A stretch of 64,000 bases of DNA from Magnetococcales bacterium (GTDB taxonomy: Bacteria; Pseudomonadota; Magnetococcia; Magnetococcales; DC0425bin3), in NCBI GenBank assembly GCA_015229045.1, contig JADGCJ010000002.1, positions 1 to 64,000 of the forward strand, read 5' to 3'. The position numbers were made by a program, and so were the translations under genes. Below, piece after piece: positions 27,322 through 36,708 of this stretch; the first letter of the stretch is position 1, and the number at the start of each line of letters is the position of its first letter. The notes beneath the pieces were generated by a model. That model saw only the letters and a program-made list of their open reading frames with translations. It was not told the DNA's origin and did no database searches.

Positions 27322-28257
27322 ATGGGAAAGACAGCCTTCCTGTTTCCGGGACAGGGTGCGCAATCGGTGGGTATGGGGAAAGAGTTGCTGGCTTGTGGCG
27401 AGCCGGTCAGTGGTGTGTTCGCCGAAAGCGACCGGGTGTTGGGTTTTCCTCTGAGCCAGCTGATGCTGGAAGGCCCGGAAGGGACGCTGACCCTGACGGA
27501 GAATACCCAACCAGCCCTGGTGACGACTGCCATAGCGGCTTTTCATCTGATTCTCTCCAAGACCTCCTGGCGCCCGGATTATGTGGCGGGCCACTCTTTA
27601 GGCGAGTACGCAGCGGTGTGTGCTGCGGGTGGTTTCACTTTTGCCGAGGCGATCTCCCTGGTCCGATTGCGGGGAGAGTCCATGCAGAAGGCGGTTCCTG
27701 TCGGGGAGGGTGCCATGGCGGCCATTCTCAACATGTCGGCACAGCAAGTGGAAGATGTATGCCGCCAAGCCCAGCAAGAGAGCGGTGGTGTCTGTGTGAC
27801 GGCCAACTACAATACGTCTGGTCAGATCGTCATTTCCGGGCACAAGGGCTCTGTCGTCAAGGCTGTGGAGTTGGCCAAGGGCCTGGGAGCCAAGCGTTCG
27901 ATCATGCTGGCCGTTTCTGCTCCCTTCCACTGTCCTCTCATGGAACCGGCAGCCCAGCGGATGGCTGTTGCCATGGACAAGGTTGCCTTCAAGAACCTCT
28001 CTGCACCCCTGGTTGCCAATGCGACAGGCCTGGAGGCGTCATCCGGGGACGAGGTACGTAAGCTTTTGGTGCGGGCCATCACCGCTCCTGTCATGTGGGA
28101 GGCGGTCATTCGGCGCATGATGGCTCTCGGCGTGGAGCGCTTCATCGAAGTGGGAACCGGCAAAGTCCTGAGTGGCATGATCAAGCGCATCGATAAAAAT
28201 TTGGCCGTTTTTAACGTATCCGGTCCGGAAGATCTGGCCGCGTTGCCTGCTGCCTGA
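27322..28257 (+). CDS. fabD: Malonyl-CoA-ACP transacylase
   Basis: A 311-residue FabD that loads malonate onto ACP. Marks: FLFPGQGAQSVGMG at the N-terminus, the nucleophile in VAGHSLGEYAA, RLRGESMQ with the substrate arginine, and SAPFHCPLM with the catalytic histidine. ATG 27322 has a GAGAGGG site. First gene of a fabD-fabG-acpP-fabF order widely conserved in bacteria. Confidence 0.96.
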   Translation: MGKTAFLFPGQGAQSVGMGKELLACGEPVSGVFAESDRVLGFPLSQLMLEGPEGTLTLTENTQPALVTTAIAAFHLILSKTSWRPDYVAGHSLGEYAAVCAAGGFTFAEAISLVRLRGESMQKAVPVGEGAMAAILNMSAQQVEDVCRQAQQESGGVCVTANYNTSGQIVISGHKGSVVKAVELAKGLGAKRSIMLAVSAPFHCPLMEPAAQRMAVAMDKVAFKNLSAPLVANATGLEASSGDEVRKLLVRAITAPVMWEAVIRRMMALGVERFIEVGTGKVLSGMIKRIDKNLAVFNVSGPEDLAALPAA

Positions 28258-28265
28258 TCGTCTTG

Positions 28266-28372
28266 CCGTGAAAGTCGCGCAGCGACTCTTATAGTCGGAG
28301 GGTGGAGGGAGGCTTCCCCCATCCATGCAATGAATCGGAGGGTGGAGGGAGACCTCCCCCGTCCATGCAATG
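28266..28372 (+). repeat. R3 hairpin repeat with tandem second half
   Basis: CCGTGAAAGTCGCGCAGCGACT, then two 38-bp units (28295-28332 and 28335-28372, 40-bp period) of TCGGAGGGTGGAGGGAG...TCCATGCAATG. The units differ at three or so paired positions in a way that keeps the stem. It fills the fabD-fabG gap. Confidence 0.75.
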
Positions 28373-28396
28373 TCAACGCACTGTTTGGGGTTTGCC

Positions 28397-29137
28397 ATGC
28401 TCAATGATCGCGTTGCCCTTGTCACTGGTTCGACCAGCGGTATCGGACGGGTGACGGCGCTGGAACTCGCCCGGCGTGGAGCGAAAGTCATCATCACCAG
28501 CAATGAGGGCCAGCGTATCCCGGAAGTCCTGGAGGAGGTGCGTCGCCTTTCGCCGGATGCCGAAGGGTATGAGGCGGATATCGCCTCACGCAGTCGCCTC
28601 GAAGAGGTGGTCAAACAGGCGACGGAGCGCTTTGGTCGCATCGACATTCTTGTCAATAATGCCGGCATCACCCGTGACAACCTGATGATTCGCATGAAGG
28701 ACTCCGAATGGGAGGATGTGCTGAGCATCAATCTGTCCAGCGCCTTCTACCTGACTCGCCTGGTCCTGCGCGCCATGATGAAGGCACGCTACGGGCGTAT
28801 CGTCAGCGTGGCCTCGGTCGTTGGCGTTACAGGAAATGCTGGTCAGGCCAACTATGCCGCCAGCAAGGCAGGATTGATTGGGTTCACCAAGAGCCTGGCC
28901 CGGGAAGTGGCCTCACGCGGCGTCACAGCCAATTGTGTGGCACCCGGTTTTATCCAGACGCGCATGACCGATGCGTTGAGTACCGCAGCAAAGGAAGCTA
29001 TGCTGGCGCAAATACCTCTGGGCGCTATGGGAAAACCAGAGGATGTGGCTTGCGCAGTTGCCTTTTTGGCCTCGGATGAGGCCGGCTACATCACCGGGGA
29101 GACCATTCATGTCAACGGTGGGATGTATATGGTCTGA
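28397..29137 (+). CDS. fabG: 3-oxoacyl-ACP reductase
   Basis: A 246-residue short-chain dehydrogenase. NADPH site TGSTSGIG near residue 12, NNAGIT, and the active site Ser with YAASK. The C-terminal HVNGGMYMV is the FabG ending. ATG 28397 with a GGGG site. It lies between fabD and acpP. Confidence 0.95.
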   Translation: MLNDRVALVTGSTSGIGRVTALELARRGAKVIITSNEGQRIPEVLEEVRRLSPDAEGYEADIASRSRLEEVVKQATERFGRIDILVNNAGITRDNLMIRMKDSEWEDVLSINLSSAFYLTRLVLRAMMKARYGRIVSVASVVGVTGNAGQANYAASKAGLIGFTKSLAREVASRGVTANCVAPGFIQTRMTDALSTAAKEAMLAQIPLGAMGKPEDVACAVAFLASDEAGYITGETIHVNGGMYMV

Positions 29138-29236
29138 CCAGGTTCTGGATATGAGTTGTTGTTTTTGGTCGATTTCCCTGTAATAACGCCTTGGTTTTCA
29201 CGATCAAAAAGTTGGGAATGGAAGGGAAAAAATCTC

Positions 29237-29476
29237 ATGAGCGATATCGCACAACGTGTCATCAAGACCGTGATCGATCAGTTGGGTGTGGATGCAAACA
29301 TGGTGACGGAAGAGTCCAATTTTGTGGACGACCTCGGCGCTGACTCGTTGGACACGGTCGAGCTGGTGATGGCCCTCGAAGAGGAGTTCGGCTGCGAAAT
29401 TCCCGACGAGGATGCCGAAAAGATCACCACCGTCAAACAGGCTATTGAGTACGTCAAGGCGCGTCTCGAGTCTTGA
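29237..29476 (+). CDS. acpP: Acyl carrier protein
   Basis: A 79-residue ACP, very acidic, with the phosphopantetheine serine in [20 protein letters not shown]. AcpS from this window would modify it. ATG 29237 follows AAGGGAAAAAATCTC. Confidence 0.97.
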   Translation: MSDIAQRVIKTVIDQLGVDANMVTEESNFVDDLGADSLDTVELVMALEEEFGCEIPDEDAEKITTVKQAIEYVKARLES

Positions 29477-29529
29477 AACGAATCAATTTGCGGCGTCGGT
29501 TCTGTCAGCGGTGCGGGCTGGCGCTCGTT

Positions 29530-29596
29530 TACCGTGAAAGTCGCGTAGCGACTCTCATGATCGGAGGGTGGAGGGAGGCTTCCCCCATCCATGAAG
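29530..29596 (+). repeat. R3 hairpin repeat, best single copy
   Basis: TACCGTGAAAGTCGCG, TAGCGACTCTCATGATCGG, then AGGGTGGAGGGAGGCTTCCC and CCATCCATGAAG: two hairpins in series. It sits between acpP and fabF, ending just before the fabF ribosome site. Confidence 0.75.
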
Positions 29597-29615
29597 ATTT
29601 CTGGGAGAACTTCCT

Positions 29616-30863
29616 GTGGATCGGAGAGTGGTTATTACCGGCGTGGGTTTGATCACCCCGTGCGGTACCGGAAAAGATAAAACCTGGTCGGCTCTTCTGG
29701 CCGGGCAGTCAGGTATTGGTCCCATTACCCGCTTCAATACCGAAGAGTATTCGACACGCATTGCCGGAGAGTGCAGGGATTTTAATCCAGAAGATTGGAT
29801 TCCCAAAAAAGAGATCAAAAAGATGGACCTGTTTATTCACTTCGGTCTGGTCGCTGCCCAACTCGCCTGGGAGGACAGCGGTATGACCGTCACCGAAGAG
29901 AATGCCACCCGTATCGGAACCATCATCGGTTCCGGCATCGGTGGGCTTATATCCATTCAGAATCAGGCCTGGGCCCTGAAGGAAAAAGGCCCGCGCCGCA
30001 TCTCTCCTTTTTTCATTCCCATGTCCCTCTCCAACCTGATCTCCGGACATGTGGCCATCAAGTACGGACTTAAAGGGCCGAACCACGCCGTTGTGACCGC
30101 CTGCGCCACGGGAAGCCATGCCATCGGTGACGGTATGCGCATTATCAAGCGGGGTGAAGCGGACGTCATGCTCGCAGGCGGTGCGGAAGCCGCTCTGTGC
30201 GAACTGGGTGTTGGTGGATTTGCCGCAGCCAAGGCCCTCTCCAGCCGCAACGATCATCCACAGGCCGCCTCGCGTCCCTGGGACAAGGATCGCGACGGCT
30301 TCGTTCCCGCCGAAGGGGCTGGCGTGGTTCTCCTCGAAGAGTTGGAATCGGCCAAAAAGCGGGGGGCACGGATCTATGCCGAAGTGTGTGGTTATGGCAT
30401 GTCCGGCGATGCCCATCACATCACCGCTCCCGATCCCGATGGCGATGGCGCCGCCCGCTGTATGAAATTGGCCCTGGATGATGCCCGGATCGCTCCGGAC
30501 AGGGTCGGCCATATCAATGCCCACGGTACCTCCACGCCTCTGGGCGATGTGGTCGAAACCATGGCCATCAAGCGGGTTTTTGGTGCGGAGGATGCCAAAC
30601 GCATCCTGGTCTGCTCCACCAAGTCCATGACCGGGCACCTTTTGGGGGCCGCCGGTGGTGTAGAGGCGATTTTTACCGCCCTGGCGCTGCATTATGGGGT
30701 GGTTCCCCCGACGATCAATCTGGACAATCCGGATATCGAGGCCGGGTGCGATCTGGATTATGTTCCCCATACCGCCAGAGAGAAAAAGCTGGAATACGCC
30801 GTTTCCAATTCATTCGGATTTGGGGGTACCAACGCCTCATTGGTGCTGAAACACTACTCTTGA
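29616..30863 (+). CDS. fabF: 3-oxoacyl-ACP synthase II
   Basis: A 415-residue KAS II elongating enzyme. The catalytic triad is Cys in [11 protein letters not shown], His in [11 protein letters not shown] and His in [15 protein letters not shown]. The C-terminal [10 protein letters not shown] is diagnostic. It starts at GTG behind GGGAGAA. Fourth gene of the fab block. Confidence 0.96.
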   Translation: MDRRVVITGVGLITPCGTGKDKTWSALLAGQSGIGPITRFNTEEYSTRIAGECRDFNPEDWIPKKEIKKMDLFIHFGLVAAQLAWEDSGMTVTEENATRIGTIIGSGIGGLISIQNQAWALKEKGPRRISPFFIPMSLSNLISGHVAIKYGLKGPNHAVVTACATGSHAIGDGMRIIKRGEADVMLAGGAEAALCELGVGGFAAAKALSSRNDHPQAASRPWDKDRDGFVPAEGAGVVLLEELESAKKRGARIYAEVCGYGMSGDAHHITAPDPDGDGAARCMKLALDDARIAPDRVGHINAHGTSTPLGDVVETMAIKRVFGAEDAKRILVCSTKSMTGHLLGAAGGVEAIFTALALHYGVVPPTINLDNPDIEAGCDLDYVPHTAREKKLEYAVSNSFGFGGTNASLVLKHYS

Positions 30864-30870
30864 GTTCTCC

Positions 30871-31872
30871 TTGAAACTGATCCTCAACAAGTGGCGTGTC
30901 GTCATCCTGGGGGGAGTGATCCTCGGGACTGTCGTCGCCGGAGTCGTCTACAAGGATTTCAGGGAGTTTCTGGAGTACAAGGTTGTCCGGTCGGCTGACC
31001 TGGCCATCCCCAAGGGGTGGGGGATCCAGAAGATATCCAGCGAACTCGCCAGCCAGAAGGTGATTGCATCGCCTCTCTGGTTTACGGTTCTGGATCAGTT
31101 TCACGGTACGGGGTTCATCCAGGCGGGGTACTATCGCTTCGAGCCGGGCGAGACCGCCACGATGGTCCTGAAACGCCTGCGCAGCGGCGATGTCGCCAAG
31201 GGAAAACTGGTGATCGCGGAGGGGTTGACCGTCCGGGAGGTGGTCGATCGTCTGAAAAAAGTTGGCTTGCATGAAGCCGTCGCTGCCGTTGCTGACCCTG
31301 CCCTTCCCCGGCGTCTTGGGCTGGACGTTCGTTCCCTGGAAGGGTACCTGTTTCCGAGCACCTACTTCTATCGTATCAGGGATCCAAAGGATGATCTCAT
31401 CCAGCGTATCGTTACGCAGGGGAAAAGGGTGTTTGAACAGGAGTGGCTGGCGCGTCCACCCGGGTTCTCCTTCACGGCGTATGAAGCCCTTATCATCGCC
31501 TCCATCATCGAAAAAGAGACGGGGCATGTCGCGGAGCGTGCGCATGTTTCCGGGGTGTTTCATAACCGGCTGCGGCGCAAGATGAAGTTGCAGAGCGATC
31601 CGACCGTCACCTACGGGATACCCGACTTCAGCGGCGGCATAACCCGGGCCCATCTCCTGGCACCGACACCTTACAATACCTATACAATTCAGGCTCTTCC
31701 TCCGACGCCCATCTGCAATCCCGGACGGGCATCCTTCCACGCCGCCCTGCATCCGGAAGTGACGGAGGATCTCTATTTTGTCGCCCGGGGGGACGGCACC
31801 CACGTCTTTGCCAAGACCCTGCCGGAACACAATAAAAATGTCGCTCGATTCCATCACCCGGGGGGTGGTTGA
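30871..31872 (+). CDS. mltG: Endolytic murein transglycosylase
   Basis: A 333-residue MltG/YceG protein that cuts nascent glycan strands and limits their length. One N-terminal membrane helix (VVILGGVILGTVVAGVVY), a LysM-like region, then the YceG core with GYLFPSTYFY, the catalytic glutamate in IIASIIEKETG, and LQSDPTVTYG. The C-terminus PYNTYTIQALPPTPICNPG is typical. It starts at TTG, 7 bp after fabF. mltG-tmk-holB is a familiar order. Confidence 0.94.
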   Translation: MKLILNKWRVVILGGVILGTVVAGVVYKDFREFLEYKVVRSADLAIPKGWGIQKISSELASQKVIASPLWFTVLDQFHGTGFIQAGYYRFEPGETATMVLKRLRSGDVAKGKLVIAEGLTVREVVDRLKKVGLHEAVAAVADPALPRRLGLDVRSLEGYLFPSTYFYRIRDPKDDLIQRIVTQGKRVFEQEWLARPPGFSFTAYEALIIASIIEKETGHVAERAHVSGVFHNRLRRKMKLQSDPTVTYGIPDFSGGITRAHLLAPTPYNTYTIQALPPTPICNPGRASFHAALHPEVTEDLYFVARGDGTHVFAKTLPEHNKNVARFHHPGGG

Positions 31873-31896
31873 CGTTGACGAAGGAACGCGAAAGCG

Positions 31897-32526
31897 ATGC
31901 GTGGCCGATTCATCACCTTTGAGGGGATTGAAGGGGCAGGCAAATCCACGCAGATTGCCCTGTTGGCCGATTGGCTGCGCACCCAGGGGGAGTCTGTGCT
32001 GGTGACTCGGGAGCCGGGTGGTACCCCCTTGTCGGAACGTATCCGGGCATTGTTTCTGGGTGAAGAGTCAGGGGGCATGTTGCCGGAAACGGAACTCTAC
32101 CTGGTTTTCGCTGCCCGCGCCCAGCACGTCGGCGAGGTGATTCGCCCGGCATTGGCCCAGGGGACGTGGGTTTTGTGCGACCGCTTTCAAGACAGCACAT
32201 TGGCCTATCAAGGGTATGGCCGGGGGGTGAACCCCGAGGTGATTCTCCGTCTGGGAGAGTTGGCTGCTGGCGGTGTCTGCCCCGACTTGACCTTTCTGTT
32301 GGATATCGCTCCGGAAGCGGGTCTGGAACGCTGCCGCCAGCGGCAGAGCCTTCTGACGCGCCTGGATCAGGAAGAGCTTGCCTTTCATCGCCGGGTCCGG
32401 GAGGGTTTTTTACACCTCGCCAGCAGGGAACCGGAACGGATTCTGCTCCTGGATGCTTTTCGACCATCGCCGACCATTTTCCGCCAGATTCAGGAGGGGG
32501 TGGCCCATGTCCGGAACAGGATTTGA
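31897..32526 (+). CDS. tmk: Thymidylate kinase
   Basis: A 209-residue dTMP kinase. P-loop EGIEGAGKST, REPGGTPLSERIR and the DR(Y/F) motif in CDRFQDSTLAYQGYGRG. The lid region is the usual type. It overlaps holB by 20 bp. Confidence 0.96.
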   Translation: MRGRFITFEGIEGAGKSTQIALLADWLRTQGESVLVTREPGGTPLSERIRALFLGEESGGMLPETELYLVFAARAQHVGEVIRPALAQGTWVLCDRFQDSTLAYQGYGRGVNPEVILRLGELAAGGVCPDLTFLLDIAPEAGLERCRQRQSLLTRLDQEELAFHRRVREGFLHLASREPERILLLDAFRPSPTIFRQIQEGVAHVRNRI

Positions 32527-33490
32527 TGCCATTGCCGGGCATCGAGAGGCCATCGTGCGTTTGCAAGGCTATTTGGCGGCAGGGCATGTTCCGCATGCGT
32601 TGCTTTTTTCAGGTCCGACCGGGATTGGCAAGGCGACCGTGATACAGGCCTTTGTTGCTGCACTTTTTTGCCAACAGTACGCCGGGAAGGTAAGCCCGGT
32701 CGTTCGTTCGGCGTGTGGAGCGTGTACCCCTTGCCGGAAAATTGCCGGAGAGCACCATCCAGACCTGGTTCGGGTGGCGTTGTTGCCGGAGAAAACCCGC
32801 ATTGCGGTCGAACAAATCCGCGATGTATGTGCCTTCCTCGCCCTGACCCCCCTGGAGGCCGAATTGAAGGTGGCCATCGTCGACGATGCCGCCCTCATGA
32901 ACGAAACCGCCGCCAATGCCCTGCTCAAGACCCTTGAAGAACCCCCCGCCAGCTCCCTGCTGATTCTCAACACCAGTCGCCCGGGAAGCTTGTTGCCGAC
33001 CATACGCTCGCGTTGTCAGGCTGTGCGCTTTTTTCCCCTGCAGCCGGAGGAGCTGTCGCAGGTGGCTGCACGCAATCTCGCTGAGGTCGACCCCGAAGCG
33101 CTGAAGGAGGCCATCGAGCTCGCTGAGGGGAGTGCCCATCGTCTGTGCCAGTTGTGTACAGGGGATCTCAAGGAGTTGAAACAGCGCTTCCGCGATGATA
33201 TGGAGCAGTTGCCGCGTCGTCATCTGGCGGATTTATGTGTAATGGCCGGCTATTGGGGCGACCGTGAGCGGTTTCCATTTGCCCAGACCTTTCTCATGGC
33301 CTGGTTCCGGGATACTATCCGGGCGACTCTCCCCCGTTGGCGGGCGGGGAGTCCGGAGGCCCGTGTGCTTGATCTGGCCCGGCAAAGTCGGGAGATGTTT
33401 TTGCGCGTCGAGGAGTTCAATCTCAATCGACAGATGGCTCTGGAAGCTCTGCTGATTCATCTGGCCCGCTGGCAGGGCGCACCCTTCTGA
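32507..33490 (+). CDS. holB: DNA polymerase III subunit delta'
   Basis: A 327-residue clamp-loader subunit: Walker A-like GPTGIGKA, a zinc-binding cluster CGACTPCRKI, and the SRC motif (TIRSRCQ). ATG 32507 has a near-perfect CAGGAGGGGG site inside the tmk end. It follows tmk as in many bacteria. Confidence 0.92.
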   Translation: MSGTGFDAIAGHREAIVRLQGYLAAGHVPHALLFSGPTGIGKATVIQAFVAALFCQQYAGKVSPVVRSACGACTPCRKIAGEHHPDLVRVALLPEKTRIAVEQIRDVCAFLALTPLEAELKVAIVDDAALMNETAANALLKTLEEPPASSLLILNTSRPGSLLPTIRSRCQAVRFFPLQPEELSQVAARNLAEVDPEALKEAIELAEGSAHRLCQLCTGDLKELKQRFRDDMEQLPRRHLADLCVMAGYWGDRERFPFAQTFLMAWFRDTIRATLPRWRAGSPEARVLDLARQSREMFLRVEEFNLNRQMALEALLIHLARWQGAPF

Positions 33491-33574
33491 TCGACTCTCG
33501 ATGACCATCACGTTGTTTCACAGGGGACACGGACAGAACTCCCCAGGCGCGGCATCATGATGAACCTTACTGAA

Positions 33575-33697
33575 TTCCAATTCCAGATCAAGATGGATGC
33601 GAGGCGACAACGCATGAGCGACGAGACAGTACGTGTTGGGTACGGCGAGGAGCGAGTGATGCAGTCAACGAAGCAGACGCTTGATCTGGAATTGGAA
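33575..33697. mobile_element. MITE-like element copy C
   Basis: Ends TTCCAATTCCAGATCAAG and CTTGATCTGGAATTGGAA, same orientation as copy A, without the nested insert. The target-site copies are not clean (GAA left, TGA right). Its right end supplies the purine-rich sequence just before the next gene's ATG. Confidence 0.85.
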
Positions 33698-33701
33698 TGA
33701 C

Positions 33702-35000
33702 ATGGCGGATGCAACGGAATTGGACACGGATACCCTGTCGGAGCTGATGACCGACCCCCTGGAAGCAGTCGTCGATCCCCTGGAATCACCCCTCGATTTC
33801 ACGGATGAGGAGATGCTCTCTTCGGAACCTGATCAGGAACCCATCGAACGGGAAGCGTCGTATCCTGTTCCTCAGGGGGATGTCTGGCAAATTGTCGGTT
33901 TGCGGTTGCCCCACTCCTGCATGACGTATCGGGTAGGCGCCCGGTTGCCTATGCTGCAACCCGGTCATCAGGTTGTCATCCTGACCCGGCACGGTGACGA
34001 GAGCGGCGAGGTGGTCTATGCCGCGTATCAGGAAGAGATGCCAGCGGCAGAACGCCTTTTTCCCGGCCCGGTGACCCTGATCAAGCGGGTCTTTGGCAAA
34101 GCGGATCACGATGCCCAGAAGTGGCGCATCGAGAAGGAGATCCAGGCACACAAACTCTGCAAGGAGAGCATCCGTCAGCTCGGCTTGACGATGAAGTTGT
34201 CCAAGGTCACCTTTTTGCCGGATGGCACCAAGGCGATTTTTTACTTCACGGCGGAAAACCGTATCGATTTTCGTGAGTTGGTCAGGATTCTGGCGCGGCA
34301 GTTCCAGGTGCGGGTGGAGATGCGGCAGATTGGTGTCCGCGATGAGACCCGCCTGTTGAACGGCCTGGGTCCGTGTGGTCAATCCTTCTGCTGTGCCGGG
34401 CACTTGGATAAGTTCCACCCTGTTTCGGTCAGAATGGCCAAGAATCAGGAGCTGTCCCTCAATCCGGATGCCATTTCCGGGGTGTGTGGTCGCCTGATGT
34501 GTTGTCTGGGCTTTGAAAATGATCTGTATCGCACGTTGCGCAACGCCATGCCCAAGGTCAATTGCCGGATGCGCACCCGGGATGGCCGGGAGGTGCAGGT
34601 CCGCAATATTCATCCCATTCGTGGCATGGCCGATGTGCAGTATGGCGACGAAGCGGGTGGCAGGGGGACGTTACCGATTGCCGAGTTGACCTATGTCAAC
34701 CCTGAAGAACAACCCGCCGGTGCCAGGGATGAGGAAGAGGAGAGTGTCGCATCAGCGGAGGAGACGGATCTTCCCGTGGTGACGCTCCTGGTCAAGCCTG
34801 CCGTATCGGCTGCCGCTGCGGCAACCAGACCCGAAGAGCAGCCCCCTGAAAAGGCGGCAGAACCAGAGAAGAGCACGGAAGGGGGAGAGAAGCGCAAACG
34901 TCGGCGTCGGGTACGCAAGAAAAAGGGGCCGGAAAGGGAGAACTCCCCCAACAGGGCACCCTCCGGGGAGAGTGGCAAGAAGACAGCAGGAGAGAAGTGA
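33702..35000 (+). CDS. PSP1-domain protein (RicT/YaaT-like)
   Basis: A 432-residue protein. The PSP1 core (about residues 60-300) has RIEKEIQAHKLC, FYFTAENRIDFRELVR, and two cysteine pairs in GPCGQSFCCAGHL and GVCGRLMCCLGF that match the iron-sulfur cysteines of Bacillus RicT. RicT helps RNA processing there; the proteobacterial role is less clear. The last about 90 residues are low-complexity Glu/Lys/Arg. The start is ATG 33702, reached directly from the end of element copy C. holB-PSP1-tatD is a conserved order. Confidence 0.85.
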   Translation: MADATELDTDTLSELMTDPLEAVVDPLESPLDFTDEEMLSSEPDQEPIEREASYPVPQGDVWQIVGLRLPHSCMTYRVGARLPMLQPGHQVVILTRHGDESGEVVYAAYQEEMPAAERLFPGPVTLIKRVFGKADHDAQKWRIEKEIQAHKLCKESIRQLGLTMKLSKVTFLPDGTKAIFYFTAENRIDFRELVRILARQFQVRVEMRQIGVRDETRLLNGLGPCGQSFCCAGHLDKFHPVSVRMAKNQELSLNPDAISGVCGRLMCCLGFENDLYRTLRNAMPKVNCRMRTRDGREVQVRNIHPIRGMADVQYGDEAGGRGTLPIAELTYVNPEEQPAGARDEEEESVASAEETDLPVVTLLVKPAVSAAAAATRPEEQPPEKAAEPEKSTEGGEKRKRRRRVRKKKGPERENSPNRAPSGESGKKTAGEK

Positions 35001-35003
35001 GCC

Positions 35004-36413
35004 ATGTCCGATACCATGATCTTTGCCGACAGTCATGCCCATCTCGATTTTCCGGACTATCAGGGGGAGTGGGAGCAGGTCTTTCTGGCGGCGCAGGCGG
35101 CGGGGGTCGGTTTTGTCACCACTGTCGGCACTCGACTGACCGGGGCGAAATCTCTTTGCGCCATGGCGGAACGCTTTCCCGGTTTGTTCGCCAGCATCGG
35201 TGTGCACCCTCACTATGCCGAAGAAGAGTCTGTCTCGGCCCAGGAGATTCTCGATCTGTGCGAACACCCCAAAGTGGTTGCCATCGGCGAGAGCGGCCTC
35301 GACTTTCACTATGATCGGAGTCCGCGCCCCTTGCAGGAGGCCAACTTTCGGGAACACATTCGCGCTGCCCATATGGCGGATCTGCCGTTGATTGTTCATA
35401 CCCGGGAGGCGGAAGACGCCACGCGACAGATTCTGGACGAGGAGGGGATCCCGGGGCGGGGAGGGGTTATACACTGCTTTACGGGTTCGCCTGGGTTGGC
35501 GGAGTGGGCCTTGTCGCGAGGTTTTTATATCTCTTTTTCGGGCGTCTTGACCTTTCGCAATGCCCACGCCCTGCGTGATATTGCCGCCGGGATACCTCTC
35601 GATCGCATCCTGATCGAGACCGACTCTCCCTATTTGACACCTGTGCCTTTTCGCGGCAAGCGCAACGTTCCGGCCCATGTGGTCCATGTTGCGCGTGCCC
35701 TGGCGGAGCGACGGCAGATCTCCCTTGAAGAGGTCGCGGCGGCCACGACCCGAAACTATAAAAAATTATTCCAGGTGCAGGCGTCTGCGCAGGGCGATAC
35801 TGCATCACCCCCAGCCAGGACTCTGGCCTATACGATTGGCAAGGGGTTGTATCTCAATGTGACCCGTGGTTGCACCCTGCGTTGTCAATACTGCCCCAAA
35901 TGGCGCGACGAACCCCAGGTGCATGACTATGACCTGACCTTGGCCCGCAATCCCACGGCAGCCGAGTTGATCGCCGCCATGGGGGAGGTTGCCCAGTATG
36001 ATGAAGTCGTTTTTTGCGGCTTTGGCGAACCCACTTTGCGGCTGGCGGTCATTCTTGAGGTGGCCGCCGAGGTCAAGCGTTGTGGTGGCAGGCGGGTGCG
36101 TCTCAACACCGATGGCCTGGCCAACCTGCTCTATCGCCGGGATGTGACGCCCCAATTTCGGGGTTTGATCGATGCCGTTTCCGTATCCATGACCGCGCAG
36201 GATCAGGCGACCTACGACCGTCTGTGTCAGCCATCTCTGGTCGGCTCCTATCAGGGAATGCTCGACTTTTTACGCGCCGTGCAGGCCCATGTTCCCCAGG
36301 TCACCGCGACGGCCATCGATGGGGCGGAGGGAGTGGACATCCCCGCCTGTCGTCGGATTGCCGAGTCGTTGGGGGTGCACTTTCGTGTCCGTCTTTTGGA
36401 CAGACTTGGCTGA
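35004..36413 (+). CDS. TatD-family hydrolase fused to a radical SAM domain
   Basis: 469 residues. The first about 260 are a complete TatD metal-dependent DNase: DSHAHLDFPDY, GVHPHYA, GESGLDFHYD, IVHTREAED, HCFTG and ETDSPYLTPVP. The rest is a radical SAM protein with the cluster motif CTLRCQYC, GFGEPTLR and LNTDGLANL, the TatD-associated radical SAM type. Separate neighbouring genes for these two domains are known; here they are one continuous frame. The radical SAM substrate is unknown. Start ATG 35004 behind GGAGAGAAG. Last gene of the fab-holB run. Confidence 0.9.
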   Translation: MSDTMIFADSHAHLDFPDYQGEWEQVFLAAQAAGVGFVTTVGTRLTGAKSLCAMAERFPGLFASIGVHPHYAEEESVSAQEILDLCEHPKVVAIGESGLDFHYDRSPRPLQEANFREHIRAAHMADLPLIVHTREAEDATRQILDEEGIPGRGGVIHCFTGSPGLAEWALSRGFYISFSGVLTFRNAHALRDIAAGIPLDRILIETDSPYLTPVPFRGKRNVPAHVVHVARALAERRQISLEEVAAATTRNYKKLFQVQASAQGDTASPPARTLAYTIGKGLYLNVTRGCTLRCQYCPKWRDEPQVHDYDLTLARNPTAAELIAAMGEVAQYDEVVFCGFGEPTLRLAVILEVAAEVKRCGGRRVRLNTDGLANLLYRRDVTPQFRGLIDAVSVSMTAQDQATYDRLCQPSLVGSYQGMLDFLRAVQAHVPQVTATAIDGAEGVDIPACRRIAESLGVHFRVRLLDRLG

Positions 36414-36435
36414 CGATCGGGGCCCGTCCCACAGA

Positions 36436-36510
36436 AAACGGGGTCCAGGGGGCTGGCCCCCTGGCAGGTCCAGGACAGAGTCCTGGTGGGGTTTGGGGCG
36501 AAGCCCCAAT
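36436..36510 (+). repeat. R2 modular hairpin repeat, short copy
   Basis: GGGGTCCAGGGGGCTGG, GCCCCCTGG, the palindrome CCAGGACAGAGTCCTGG and the core TTTGGGGCGAAGCCCCAA; the AAAGT tail is missing. It follows tatD. The remaining bases to 36708 hold only the R3-like tandem. Confidence 0.75.
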
Positions 36511-36614
36511 GATGGGACGGCAAGCCACCGCAACCCTGGTCATTCCCGGGGGAACGACCAGGGGGGTCAGCCATGCCGAGGGGTCATGGCGGCCAAAGAC
36601 GGAAGAAACGATGA

Positions 36615-36678
36615 GTCGAAGGTCGCGCAGCGACCCTTATGACCAGGTTGAAGGTCGCGCAGCGACCCTTATGACGAA
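36615..36678 (+). repeat. R3-like tandem hairpin
   Basis: Two 32-bp units of GTCGAAGGTCGCGCAGCGAC / CCTTATGACCA, each with the stem GGTCGC-GCA-GCGACC. It resembles the first half of R3. Confidence 0.65.
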
Positions 36679-36708
36679 GGTGGAGGACTGCACTTCCATC
36701 CCTGAAAG

